Shown: piece by piece, positions 25,181-34,134 of the stretch
Numbering within the stretch: position 1 is the first letter of the stretch
Layout: each line of letters starts with the position of its first letter
Origin: Nitrospira sp. UBA5698
GTDB taxonomy: Bacteria > Nitrospirota > Nitrospiria > Nitrospirales > Nitrospiraceae
Length of the DNA stretch: 40,181 nucleotides
Direction: 5' to 3'
NCBI GenBank assembly: GCA_002420115.1
Contig: DIHK01000066.1
Coordinates: 144,876 to 185,056 of the forward strand
Position numbers and translations under genes: made by a program
The notes under the pieces: generated by a model
What the model saw: only the letters and a program-made list of their open reading frames with translations
What the model was told of the DNA's origin: nothing
Databases searched by the model: none

Positions 25181-25279
25181 TCAATCAGTGCCACGTGTCG
25201 ACCTCCACGCCGCAAGGTCGGACGCGTATATGGTCAGAAGAGCGTGGTTCAAGGCTGACTAATTTTAAAGGGGGCAGGT

Positions 25280-26098
25280 GTGAAGATACATCCATCAGCG
25301 ATTGTCCATCCCAAGGCCACGCTCGATACTGATGTCGAGGTGGGGCCCTTCTGTGTCGTTGGAGAACACGTGGTCATTGGAAAGGGGAGCCGCCTCCACT
25401 CTCACGTGAATGTCGAGGGGTGGACGGAGATCGGAGAGCGAAACGAAGTGCACCCTTTTGCGTCCATCGGAGGGCCTCCTCAGCACCTCGCCTATAAAGG
25501 GGAGCCGACCAAGGTCACGATCGGCCATGACAACATCATCCGGGAATACGTCACGATCAACAGGGGAACCGTCCAAGGGGGTGGTGTGACTTCTCTGGGT
25601 TCCAAGGGTATTCTGATGGCCTATGTGCATGTGGCGCATGATTGCCGGCTCGGCAACCACATTATTATGGCCAACGCGGCGAGCTTGGCCGGACATATCA
25701 CGATCGGAGATCATTCCGTCATCGGGGGGTTGACCGGTGTGCTTCAGTTTGTGCGCATCGGAGACTATGTCATGGTCGGAGGGTGTTGTGCGATCGGTCA
25801 GGATATCCCGCCGTTTGCGTTCGCGGCCGGTGGATATCGTGCGCATCTGTACGGCCTCAATACGGTTGGTTTGCAACGACATGGCTTCTCCGTAGACCGC
25901 ATCGCCTTGTTAAGGAAGGCGTTTGATCTGCTCTTTCGAACAGGTCATCGAACGGCCGAGGCGATCAAGTTGGCGAAAAAGGAGTTCAAGGGACAGGAGG
26001 ACGTGGCCAAGATTCTTGCGTTTATGGAGGGGACTAAACGAGGAATCTCGAGGGCCGTCAGCTCCGACCTTGAACGTGAATTCGATCAACCGGTGTGA
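25280..26098 (+). CDS. lpxA: UDP-N-acetylglucosamine O-acyltransferase LpxA
   Basis: 272 residues: hexapeptide-repeat left-handed beta helix (about 1-190) plus helical C-terminal domain. LpxA adds a 3-hydroxyacyl chain from ACP to UDP-GlcNAc, the first lipid A step. The catalytic histidine is His120 in YVHVAHDCRLGNH; GGPPQHLAYKGE and REYVTINRGT are typical. Start is GTG 25280 with AGGGGGCAGG just upstream; the 99-bp gap from fabZ shows nothing else. lpxI begins within its last codons (GTGA overlap). Confidence 0.95.
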   Translation: MKIHPSAIVHPKATLDTDVEVGPFCVVGEHVVIGKGSRLHSHVNVEGWTEIGERNEVHPFASIGGPPQHLAYKGEPTKVTIGHDNIIREYVTINRGTVQGGGVTSLGSKGILMAYVHVAHDCRLGNHIIMANAASLAGHITIGDHSVIGGLTGVLQFVRIGDYVMVGGCCAIGQDIPPFAFAAGGYRAHLYGLNTVGLQRHGFSVDRIALLRKAFDLLFRTGHRTAEAIKLAKKEFKGQEDVAKILAFMEGTKRGISRAVSSDLEREFDQPV

Positions 26099-26964
26099 CA
26101 TCGAGCACGATGGGTCTGCCCATGCCTATAGTGGACGGTCGAATCGGGGTGATCGCCGGGAATGGGCGATTTCCGATCATTTTTTCCGATAACGCTCGCA
26201 AGATGGGTCTTCACGTAGTTGCTGTGGCTCATGAAGGGGAAACAGAACCGGAGCTCGAGCAGCATGTCGACCGGATTCATTGGGTCAAAATCGGCCAACT
26301 GAACAAGTTGATTAGTGCCTTCAAGGCCGACGGGGTACGTCATGTCGTGATGCTGGGAGGCGTTAAGAAGACCCACATCTACAGCAACGCCCGTCCTGAT
26401 TTTCGCGTATTGGCCTTGGCCACGAAATTGGTCCTCTGGAAGGATGACGATATTCTCCGTGCATTGGCGGCAGAACTCGAAAAGGATGGCATCACGATTT
26501 GTGAGTCGACATTCGGCCTTGACGGCATTTTGGTCACGGAAGGCCCGCTGACTTCTCGCCAGCCTACGAAAAAGGAATGGGGCGATATCCGGTATGGCTG
26601 GGATGTTGCCAGAGAGACCGGACGTCTCGACATCGGTCAATGCGTGGTCGTCAAGGATCGTACAATTGTAGCAGTTGAGGCGGTCGAAGGAACCGATGAG
26701 GCGATCAAGCGTGGAGGCGCACTCGCCAAGGACGGAGTGGTCGTCGTGAAGCGGTGTAAGCCACAACAGGATCTCCGATTTGATTTGCCGGCTGTCGGGC
26801 CGAGAACCATTGAGGTCATGCGCTCCGTCAAGGCGTCCGTACTGGCCGTTGAGGCAGGTCGGTCGGTGATGCTGGATCGAGAGGAGCTCCTTCACTATGC
26901 AGAGGATGCAGGAATCGCCGTTGTCGGCGTGGCTCGTGAAGAAGAGTCGAGCACAGGGACCTGA
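26095..26964 (+). CDS. lpxI: UDP-2,3-diacylglucosamine pyrophosphatase LpxI
   Basis: About 289 residues of the LpxI (DUF1009) family, which hydrolyses UDP-2,3-diacylglucosamine to lipid X and replaces LpxH in many bacteria. Signatures: IGVIAGNGRFPIIFSDNARK at the N-terminus, LNKLISAFKADGVRHVVMLG, and the C-terminal catalytic part DIGQCVVVKDRTIVAVEAVEGTDEAI with the conserved VEAVEGTDE. The GTG start overlaps the lpxA stop; ATG 26110 and 26122 are alternatives. No lpxH is present in the window. Confidence 0.93.
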   Translation: MTSSTMGLPMPIVDGRIGVIAGNGRFPIIFSDNARKMGLHVVAVAHEGETEPELEQHVDRIHWVKIGQLNKLISAFKADGVRHVVMLGGVKKTHIYSNARPDFRVLALATKLVLWKDDDILRALAAELEKDGITICESTFGLDGILVTEGPLTSRQPTKKEWGDIRYGWDVARETGRLDIGQCVVVKDRTIVAVEAVEGTDEAIKRGGALAKDGVVVVKRCKPQQDLRFDLPAVGPRTIEVMRSVKASVLAVEAGRSVMLDREELLHYAEDAGIAVVGVAREEESSTGT

Positions 26965-26990
26965 GTCAACGGAGACGTTTCAAAATCTCA

Positions 26991-27042
26991 AGATCTGTTG
27001 ATCTATTGATTTCTGAAATTCACCAACTCAATCAAGAGATCT
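26991..27042. repeat. Short inverted repeat between lpxI and the oxidoreductase gene
   Basis: AGATCTGTTGAT (26991-27002) and ATCAAGAGATCT (27031-27042) are inverted, 11 of 12 positions pairing. The 100-bp gap is clearly A/T-richer than the flanking genes. No T-run follows, so a terminator is not supported. Confidence 0.4.
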
Positions 27043-27064
27043 TCCCATTCAGTTCAAGAGGTGT

Positions 27065-28000
27065 ATGGCCAAACTTCGTGCGGGTGTGATTGGAGTCGGA
27101 CATCTCGGGCAACATCATGCGCGTCTCTATGCCTCATCACCGGATACGACGTTGGTTGGGGTTATGGATCAAGATGGCGCACGGGCTTCCGCCATCGCTG
27201 AGAAGTTCGGGACACAGACATTCCCAGGTCTGGCAGAGTTTTTGACGCAGGTTGAGGTCGTCAGTATTGCCGTGCCCACCTCCGGCCATTATGCTGTTGC
27301 AAAGGCCTGCCTCGAAGCAGAGAAGCATGTTCTTGTAGAAAAGCCGATCGCGGTATCGCCGAATGAGGCGTGGGACCTTGTCGGATTGGCCGGCCGTCAC
27401 GGATGTACCTTGCAAGTGGGACACAGTGAGCGGTTCAATCCCATCATGCCGCTGATGCGGTCTCATATTCACACTCCGACGTTGTTCGAATGTCATCGAG
27501 TGGGCACGTATAGTGAACGGGGTACCGACGTCGACGTCGTGCTTGATCTCATGATCCATGACATTGATCTCCTGCTTTCCTGTAACCCTGGCCCTATCGA
27601 GGCAGTTTGGGCTACCGGTGGACTGTTGCTTTCTCCGACCAATGATGTCGCCAATGCGCGCATCCAGTTTAAGAAAGGCTGTGTTGCACAGCTGACGGCC
27701 AGTCGGATCTCCCCCAAGGCCATGCGTCAATGGCGAGTATTTCAACCCGATGGGTGTGTCACAATTGATTTTCAGTCTCGGCAAGGAGTCGTCGGGCGTC
27801 GAGCGGTCGCGTTTAGTGGGAAACCGACGATGGTAATGGAAGAGATTCAAGCCGGCGATGCCGAGCCTCTCAAATTACAGTTGGAGTCGTTTCTCAATGC
27901 CGTTCGTGTGCGATCTCGTCCCGTCGTGTCCGGCGAAGATGGAGCAGCGGCAGTAGAGCTCGCGCATCGCGTGCTCGCTGCGATGAAGATGCCTGGGTAG
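27065..28000 (+). CDS. Gfo/Idh/MocA-family NAD(P)-dependent oxidoreductase
   Basis: 311 residues. Rossmann fingerprint GVIGVGHLGQHHARLYA (about 7-23), the conserved EKP of the family in HVLVEKPIAV, and HDIDLLL with the catalytic His/Asp region. It sits between lpxI and lpxB inside the lipid A cluster, a place where such genes are found in several Gram-negative phyla. A GnnA-like role (oxidising UDP-GlcNAc at C3 before amination, leading to amide-linked lipid A) is possible, but no GnnB-type aminotransferase is present in the window. Substrate therefore uncertain. Start ATG 27065 follows AAGAGGTGT. Confidence 0.85.
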   Translation: MAKLRAGVIGVGHLGQHHARLYASSPDTTLVGVMDQDGARASAIAEKFGTQTFPGLAEFLTQVEVVSIAVPTSGHYAVAKACLEAEKHVLVEKPIAVSPNEAWDLVGLAGRHGCTLQVGHSERFNPIMPLMRSHIHTPTLFECHRVGTYSERGTDVDVVLDLMIHDIDLLLSCNPGPIEAVWATGGLLLSPTNDVANARIQFKKGCVAQLTASRISPKAMRQWRVFQPDGCVTIDFQSRQGVVGRRAVAFSGKPTMVMEEIQAGDAEPLKLQLESFLNAVRVRSRPVVSGEDGAAAVELAHRVLAAMKMPG

Positions 28001-28104
28001 CAGAAGGGGCTCGAGCATCTTTAGCCGAACCGGTAGAGTCAGGGGCTTCCGTCCGGATTCAACGAGCAAAGCTGAATCATATCGATCATGGGTGATAGGC
28101 CATC

Positions 28105-29235
28105 ATGGCACGCATTCTAATTGTGACGGGCGAAGCCTCAGGTGATCTCCATGGGGCGAATCTTGCCAAGGCTCTCAGGGCCAACGATCCTCAGGTCTCG
28201 CTGGCTGGGATTGGTGGGGCGGCGATGGAGGCGGCCGGTGTGCAATTAGTCTGCAAGATGGGGCAGTTCGACGTGATGGGCATGGTCGGGCCATTGGCGT
28301 TATTGTCCATCTTTCGACGGTTTTTCTTCATGCGGCGATTGTTCAGGTCGGAACCATGGGATGCCGTTGTCTTTGTCGATAATCCAGGATTGAACCTACG
28401 GTATGCCTATTTCGCCAAAGGCGCGGGGCTGCGCGTGGTTTACTATGTCGCGCCGCAGATCTGGGCCTGGGGGGCCTGGCGGATGTATTGGATTAAGAGG
28501 CGAGTCGATCAGGTGTTGGTCATTCTGCCTTTTGAGAAACCCCTGTATGACGAAGCGGGTATGCGGTGTACGTTTGTCGGCCATCCCATCCTGGATGCAG
28601 TCGACGCATCCTATGATCGGAGAGCGTTACGCGCCAGGTTTGGTTTCTCTCATGATGAGCGTGTGATTGCCTTGTTGCCGGGGAGTCGGACACATGAAGT
28701 CCATTCGCTGTTGCCGATACTGGTTGCGGCCGCGGAGAAGTTGGCCCACCGGGAGCCCAAAACGAAGTTTATCTTGGCGCAGGCTCCCACAATTCAGGAT
28801 AATCTGTTGCAGCCGCTCTTGCGGCAAAGTTCCGTGCCTGTCACCTTGGTCAGAGAACAGGCCAGTGAAGTGATGGCAGTCGCCGATATGGTGTTGGTGG
28901 CGTCGGGTACTGCTACGTTGCAAGCGGCTGTGGTGGGCACTCCGATGGTATTATGTTATCGAACAACGGCATGGGAGTTTTGGATTGCGAGCTTCTTTAT
29001 TCGGGTCAAATGGATCGGGCTTGTGAATTTGGTCGCAGGTCGATCTGTCGTACCGGAGTTGCTGCAGGATGAGGCTACCGGTCAACGGCTCTATGAAGAG
29101 GCACTGCGGATTTTAGAAGACCCAATAGCCTATGCGGATATGAAGCGGAGCTTGGCGCAAGTACGAGACGCGTTAGGTGTACCCGGAGCGTCAACCAGAG
29201 CAGCAGAGAAGGTGTTGGCAGTATGTCGGGCCTAG
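28105..29235 (+). CDS. lpxB: Lipid-A-disaccharide synthase LpxB
   Basis: 376 residues, GT-B glycosyltransferase of family 19. It joins lipid X and UDP-2,3-diacylglucosamine. Motifs: ILIVTGEASGDLHGANL at the N-terminus, VDNPGLNLRYA, VAPQIWAWGAWR, FVGHPILD, IALLPGSRTHEV and VASGTATLQAAVVGTPMVLCYR near the nucleotide site. Peripheral inner-membrane enzyme facing the cytosol. Its last 13 bp overlap msbA. Confidence 0.96.
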   Translation: MARILIVTGEASGDLHGANLAKALRANDPQVSLAGIGGAAMEAAGVQLVCKMGQFDVMGMVGPLALLSIFRRFFFMRRLFRSEPWDAVVFVDNPGLNLRYAYFAKGAGLRVVYYVAPQIWAWGAWRMYWIKRRVDQVLVILPFEKPLYDEAGMRCTFVGHPILDAVDASYDRRALRARFGFSHDERVIALLPGSRTHEVHSLLPILVAAAEKLAHREPKTKFILAQAPTIQDNLLQPLLRQSSVPVTLVREQASEVMAVADMVLVASGTATLQAAVVGTPMVLCYRTTAWEFWIASFFIRVKWIGLVNLVAGRSVVPELLQDEATGQRLYEEALRILEDPIAYADMKRSLAQVRDALGVPGASTRAAEKVLAVCRA

Positions 29236-30971
29236 AGCGGTTTAAACGGCTCATGCAGTATGTCCGTCCGTATCGGGCGAGATTTGTGGGCGGGTTTGTC
29301 TGTTCCGGCCTCGTGGCACTCTCCACCGGGGTGTATGCATGGCTGGCCCGCCCGGTGTTGGATGGCATCTTTATTGAAAAAAATGAACGGCTGCTGTTGG
29401 TGTTGCCTTTAGCGCTGCTAGGAGTCGCGGCTGTGAAGGCACTGTTCAGCTATGGGGTGAACTATCTCATGGCCTATGTCGGCAATCAGGTGGTGGCCGA
29501 TATTCGCCAAGAGTTGTTTCAGCGGCTCATGCGGTTGCCGGTTGGGTTTCATGATTCGAACACCTCCGGCCGTTTGGTCTCCCGAGTCGTCAACGATGTA
29601 GGATTGATGGCGAATGCGGCCTCGAATGTCGTCAAAGACATGTTCCAGAATGCGCTCACGTTTCTCGCCATGGTCGGTGTCATTCTCTATCAGGATTGGA
29701 GGCTGGCCGGTATCTCACTGATTGTGCTCCCACTGGCCGGCCTGACGATGGTGCGTGTGGGCAAGCGGTTGAAGAAATTGGCAGCCAGCGGACAAGAGCA
29801 GATGGGGGACATGTCGTCGACGTTACAAGAAATCTTTGCCGGCATCCGAGTCGTGAAAGCTTTCGGCCGTGAAGATGAAGAAGGGGAGCGATTCCGCGAA
29901 CGGAACCGAGCCTATCTCTCCACGACGCTCAAAACGAATCAAGTGTGGGCGATCGGCCATTCCCACATGGAAATTATCGGCGTGATCAGCATCGCCACCC
30001 TGATCTGGTATGGCGGCTATCTCGTGATCAATGGGACGATGACCCCCGGGGCATTCTTTTCGTTCATGGCGGCTATGATATTGGCCTATACGCCGATTCG
30101 AAAGTTGTCGGGATCCAACAATTTGATTCAGCAGGCGCTGGCGGCAGCGGAACGCGTGTTTGATGTGTTGGACATGAACACGGAGCAGGCGCGTGATCAT
30201 GGCACCGCCCCATTGGTAGGTATCAAGCAAACCATTGAGTTTCAGGGTGTGTCATTACGCTATGAGAACCACACGGTCTCTGCCCTCATCGATATTGATC
30301 TGGTCATCAAGCCGGGTGAAGTGATTGCGCTTGTAGGAAGCAGTGGGAGTGGAAAGACTTCGTTGGTCAGTCTACTGCCGCGGTTTTATGAGCCGACGGC
30401 TGGGCGGATCCTCATTGATGGTTTGCCATTGTCCTCATATGAACTGCATTCGCTGCGCGCACACATTGGTATCGTTTCGCAAGAGATCGTTTTGTTCGAT
30501 GATACCATCCAACGGAACATTGCGTTTGGGCGGACTGGTGCGAGCCAGGCCGATGTGGAGCAGGCGGCTAAACTGGCCTATGCCCAGGATTTTATTCTTC
30601 GTCTCCCGGATGGCTATCAATCGATCATTGGAGAGCGAGGGCTGAAGTTATCCGGAGGCGAGCGCCAACGTCTGGCCATTGCGCGCGCCATTCTTCGTGA
30701 CCCGCCCCTGTTGATTTTGGATGAAGCCACCTCCGCATTGGATACGGAGTCTGAACGGATCGTGCAATTAGCGCTTGCGAATTTGATGAAGAATCGGACG
30801 ACCTTGGTGATCGCACATCGACTCTCCACGATCCAAAATGCCGATCGCATTGTGGTCTTGGAACGCGGAGCCATTGTTGAGAGTGGGACGCATGAGGAAT
30901 TACTCAGGAAAGGTGGGACGTATCACCGTCTCCATGCCTTGCAATTTCAATCCGAAGAAGTGACGCACTGA
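29223..30971 (+). CDS. msbA: Lipid A export ABC transporter MsbA
   Basis: 582 residues, one half-transporter: six-helix transmembrane domain (about 15-300) fused to an ATPase domain with Walker A GSSGSGKT (372-379), signature LSGGERQR (476-483) and Walker B LLILDEATSALD (496-507). It flips core-lipid A across the inner membrane. The type-IV ABC exporter fold alone would not specify the substrate; the position between lpxB and waaA does. Overlaps lpxB by 13 bp. Confidence 0.93.
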   Translation: MSGLERFKRLMQYVRPYRARFVGGFVCSGLVALSTGVYAWLARPVLDGIFIEKNERLLLVLPLALLGVAAVKALFSYGVNYLMAYVGNQVVADIRQELFQRLMRLPVGFHDSNTSGRLVSRVVNDVGLMANAASNVVKDMFQNALTFLAMVGVILYQDWRLAGISLIVLPLAGLTMVRVGKRLKKLAASGQEQMGDMSSTLQEIFAGIRVVKAFGREDEEGERFRERNRAYLSTTLKTNQVWAIGHSHMEIIGVISIATLIWYGGYLVINGTMTPGAFFSFMAAMILAYTPIRKLSGSNNLIQQALAAAERVFDVLDMNTEQARDHGTAPLVGIKQTIEFQGVSLRYENHTVSALIDIDLVIKPGEVIALVGSSGSGKTSLVSLLPRFYEPTAGRILIDGLPLSSYELHSLRAHIGIVSQEIVLFDDTIQRNIAFGRTGASQADVEQAAKLAYAQDFILRLPDGYQSIIGERGLKLSGGERQRLAIARAILRDPPLLILDEATSALDTESERIVQLALANLMKNRTTLVIAHRLSTIQNADRIVVLERGAIVESGTHEELLRKGGTYHRLHALQFQSEEVTH

Positions 30972-30975
30972 TTCG

Positions 30976-31646
30976 ATGAAACATTCGCCTCTCATGAAAT
31001 GGTTGAAGCTTTCTGTGCTACCTCCGGTAGGGGCGGCCCTTATTCGAGGAGTGGCTCGTACGATGCGGTGCGAAACTCGCGGGCATGAAGCAGTCGATGC
31101 GTTGTATCGTGAAGGACGCCACGCGATTTTAGCGTTTTGGCATGCACAGCAGCTGATGATGCTGCACGGGTATCGTGGTGCCGGTACGCAGATGCTGATC
31201 AGTCAGCATGGCGACGGCGAGATTATCGCAAGGATCATTGCGCGATTTGGACACCAGACTGTGCGTGGGTCAAGCACGAGGGGCGGGGCGACGGCCTTGC
31301 GGGCGTTGATCAGGTTAGGACGGTCGGGTTGGGATCTTGGTGTGACACCGGATGGTCCGAAGGGACCGCGCCAGGTCGCCAAGCTTGGGGTGGTGCAGTT
31401 AGCCAAGGCGACGGGGCTTCCTATCGTGCCCATGGTGTTTGCCTGCTCAAAAAAAAACTCTTTGCGAGCTGGGATCGCTACATGATCCCGTATCCATTCT
31501 CCAAGGGCCTCTTCCTCTTTGGAGCCCCACTCTGGGTCTCACGTGAAGCTGATGATGCGAGGCTTGAAGCCATTCGTCTGGAGCTTGAGACGGTGCTCAA
31601 TCAGTTGACCAATCAGGCAGAAGAAGATGTGAAGCGTGGAACGTAG
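30976..31646 (+). CDS. DUF374 lysophospholipid acyltransferase-like protein, frame broken at an A9 run
   Basis: Reading from ATG 30976 gives a DUF374 protein (HAILAFWHAQQLMML, ISQHGDGEIIARI, VTPDGPKGPR) that would stop at 31485. The missing C-terminal part (KKLFASWDRYMIPYPFSKG to 31646) is intact in another frame. The switch lies at nine consecutive A residues (31449-31457); ten would restore one continuous frame of about 223 codons. Possible explanations: homopolymer sequencing error, a real mutation, or slippage on A9. The family acylates lipid A or related lipids in the inner membrane. The last residues (VKRGT) and stop are encoded by a heptameric repeat that begins at 31630. It lies between msbA and waaA. 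Confidence 0.75.
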
Positions 31647-31699
31647 GAAGCTCGGAAACTTTTCGGCACGTTTCACCGTTTACCTCTTACGTCAAACTT
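31630..31699. repeat. Heptameric inverted repeat at the end of the DUF374 gene
   Basis: GTGAAGC GTGGAAC GTAGGAA (31630-31650) is mirrored by a stretch at about 31667-31699 whose reverse complement is a GTAA/GTGA series with the same 7-nt period. It supplies the stop codon of the upstream gene and ends just before waaA. Confidence 0.6.
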
Positions 31700-31706
31700 C
31701 ATTCCC

Positions 31707-33044
31707 ATGTGGAAGCTGCTCTATAACATTGGCCTGCTGATCGCTACTCCCGTAGTTATTGGGGTGCTGTGGGCCAAGCCTCGTTGCCGCCCGGGTTTTT
31801 CCCAAAGAATGGGGTGGCGCCTTCCTGCAGCTGAAAATGCCCAGACAGCCAGACCGGTCATATGGGTGCATGCGGTGTCGCTGGGGGAAGTGGTGGCAGT
31901 GGCGCCCCTGGTGAAGACCTTGCATCAGCGGCATCCAGAATTCCGGTACCTCGTCTCGACTGTGACCGAAACCGGCCGTGAGGCGGTTGAACAGCGGCTC
32001 GGCAGCATGGTCGAACATTGCTATGCTCCGCTTGATTTTCCATGGGCGGTGGCTCGGATGGTCGGCCGTGTGAAGCCAGCCCTCTATCTCTTCGTTGAAA
32101 CGGAGCTGTGGCCCAATCTCTTGTGGACCTTGCGTGAGCACGGGGTGCCGTCGGTGCTCGTGAATGGGCGGTTATCGTCTCGATCATTTGGCCGGCAAAA
32201 TATTTTTGGCATACGTTCTTTCTGGCGTTCGGTGCTCGCCACGTTAGCACTCTGCCTGATGCAATCTGATCGTGATCGCCAGCGGATTGTCAGGTTAGGG
32301 GCAGATCCGGAACGTGTGCAAGTGACCGGCAATATCAAGTTTGATCAGCCGTTGCCTTCTGTTCAGCCTGACGAGTCGCAACGCCGAAGCCTTGGGCTCA
32401 ACGAGCAGGAGCAGCTGATTCTCGCCGGCAGTACCCATGCTGGAGAAGAAGAGCTCTTGGTCTCAGCCTATGAAACAATCGCGAAGTCATTTCCTTTGAC
32501 GGTGCTCATGCTCGCTCCTCGCCATATCGAGCGAGCCGATCAAGTTGAAAGGATGCTTCACGCGGCTGGATTTGTGGTGCAGCGTAAGAGCCGCCTCCAA
32601 GAATCACTCACCGGCCCACGCGTCATCATTTTGGACACGCGAGGAGAATTGTCTCGTGCGTATCGGGAAGCCGTCGTGGCGTATGTGGGTGGGACACTGG
32701 TTCCCGTCGGAGGGCACAATTTGCTCGAACCTGCCGTGTGGGGGACGCCGGTGATGTTTGGACCCTATACAGACCATTGTGCCGAGATTGCGACACTCTT
32801 GTCAGAATCCGGAGGAGGGCGTCGGGTGATGGGAGTGGAGGATCTCGTCGTCTCGATTGAGGAATGGATACGGCAGCCTGATAGACGGAATCAAGATGGG
32901 CAGGTGGCGAAACGGGTGGTGTGTGACAACCAAGGTGCCCTCATGCGGAGTGTGGAGCAGATAGAACGCTGTCTCCGTACTGCCCACTTGTACCCCAACC
33001 ACTCTGTGGCAAAAGAGGCAGGGCCTCTGGTGGTTAAGCCCTGA
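31707..33044 (+). CDS. waaA: 3-deoxy-D-manno-octulosonic acid transferase WaaA (KdtA)
   Basis: 445 residues, GT-B fold. WaaA transfers Kdo from CMP-Kdo to lipid IVA. An N-terminal hydrophobic anchor is followed by WVHAVSLGEVVAVAPLV, VSTVTETGREA, PLDFPWAVARM, LFVETELWPNLL, VNGRLSSRSF, VTGNIKFD and, in the C-terminal domain, ILAGSTHAGEEELL, YVGGTLVPVGGHNLLEPAVWGTPVMFGP. These are all family hallmarks. Whether it adds one or two Kdo residues cannot be told. One base separates its stop from lpxK. Confidence 0.95.
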   Translation: MWKLLYNIGLLIATPVVIGVLWAKPRCRPGFSQRMGWRLPAAENAQTARPVIWVHAVSLGEVVAVAPLVKTLHQRHPEFRYLVSTVTETGREAVEQRLGSMVEHCYAPLDFPWAVARMVGRVKPALYLFVETELWPNLLWTLREHGVPSVLVNGRLSSRSFGRQNIFGIRSFWRSVLATLALCLMQSDRDRQRIVRLGADPERVQVTGNIKFDQPLPSVQPDESQRRSLGLNEQEQLILAGSTHAGEEELLVSAYETIAKSFPLTVLMLAPRHIERADQVERMLHAAGFVVQRKSRLQESLTGPRVIILDTRGELSRAYREAVVAYVGGTLVPVGGHNLLEPAVWGTPVMFGPYTDHCAEIATLLSESGGGRRVMGVEDLVVSIEEWIRQPDRRNQDGQVAKRVVCDNQGALMRSVEQIERCLRTAHLYPNHSVAKEAGPLVVKP

Positions 33045-33045
33045 T

Positions 33046-34134
33046 ATGTCATTTTTGTCACCAGGACAACCGGTCCGTACAGGGCTGTACTGGCTGGCTG
33101 GATTGTACGGCCTCACCGCTCACATTCGGCAATGGTGTTATCGGCACGGTTGGTTGCTCACTACACGGTTGCCTTGTCCGGTCATTAGCGTAGGAAACCT
33201 GACGGTCGGAGGAACAGGAAAGACTCCGTTCGTTATTTTTCTCGCTCAACGATTAATGGCGAAGGGACGGCGAGTCGCGATTTTGAGCCGAGGCTATAAG
33301 CGGACGAGTCACGCACCGCATGTGCTGGTATCAGATGGAGTGCACCTCTGCTCCGATTCATCGGAATCGGGGGATGAACCGTTCTTAATGGCTCAGCGCT
33401 GTTCAGGCGCCGTCGTGGCGGTGGGCGCAAACCGTGTGGCACTCGGTCGCTGGGTCTTAGCGCGACATCCAGTCGATTGTATGATTTTGGATGATGGGTT
33501 TCAGCATCTCGCGCTTCATCGAGATGTGGATTTCGTACTGCTGGATGCCACTGATGCGGTCGGACTCGACGCATTGCTCCCGGCGGGAAGACTGCGAGAG
33601 CCGTTGCATGGGTTGGAGCGGGCGAGCGCAGTTGTGATCACGCGAGCCGATTCTCGTCACGATGTCGATGCCGTTCGGAGCCGATTGCGCACGATGCCTT
33701 GTCTTTCCGACAATGCCATTGAAGTGGTATTTCGTCCGGAGTCTTTCATCGCGATCAGGTCGGGAGCGTCACAGTCAGTTGAATGGGGGGAGGGGAAAAA
33801 GGCTTGGTTGGTGAGCGGAATCGGCAATAGTCTCTCCTTTCGACGATCGGCTGAATCTGTCGGAATCAAGATCGTAGGCGAAACCATGTTTGAAGATCAT
33901 CATCGCTACAGTCTTCGTGAGGTTGAAGCGGTTCGTACCAAGGTACAGGGGAGCGGGAGTGACATCATCTTGACGACTGAAAAGGATGGCGGGAAACTGG
34001 CGTCCCTACTCAGTGTCAATGATGCGTGGTGGATGCTTCGTCTTGAAACGGACGTGGTTCGAGGAGAAGATCAGTTATCCCGCTTGATAGATGAGTCGTT
34101 ATCGCGAAGCAGCCCATCGGAGCGTCATGCTTAA
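33046..34134 (+). CDS. lpxK: Tetraacyldisaccharide 4'-kinase LpxK
   Basis: 362 residues. LpxK phosphorylates the 4' position of the lipid A disaccharide at the inner membrane. A short N-terminal hydrophobic segment precedes the P-loop SVGNLTVGGTGKTP (about 48-61), then ILSRGYKR, SGDEPFLMAQRC, DDGFQHLALHRDVDFVLLDA and LTTEKDGGKL. The end overlaps the start of the waaF-gmhB fusion gene by 8 bp. Confidence 0.95.
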   Translation: MSFLSPGQPVRTGLYWLAGLYGLTAHIRQWCYRHGWLLTTRLPCPVISVGNLTVGGTGKTPFVIFLAQRLMAKGRRVAILSRGYKRTSHAPHVLVSDGVHLCSDSSESGDEPFLMAQRCSGAVVAVGANRVALGRWVLARHPVDCMILDDGFQHLALHRDVDFVLLDATDAVGLDALLPAGRLREPLHGLERASAVVITRADSRHDVDAVRSRLRTMPCLSDNAIEVVFRPESFIAIRSGASQSVEWGEGKKAWLVSGIGNSLSFRRSAESVGIKIVGETMFEDHHRYSLREVEAVRTKVQGSGSDIILTTEKDGGKLASLLSVNDAWWMLRLETDVVRGEDQLSRLIDESLSRSSPSERHA

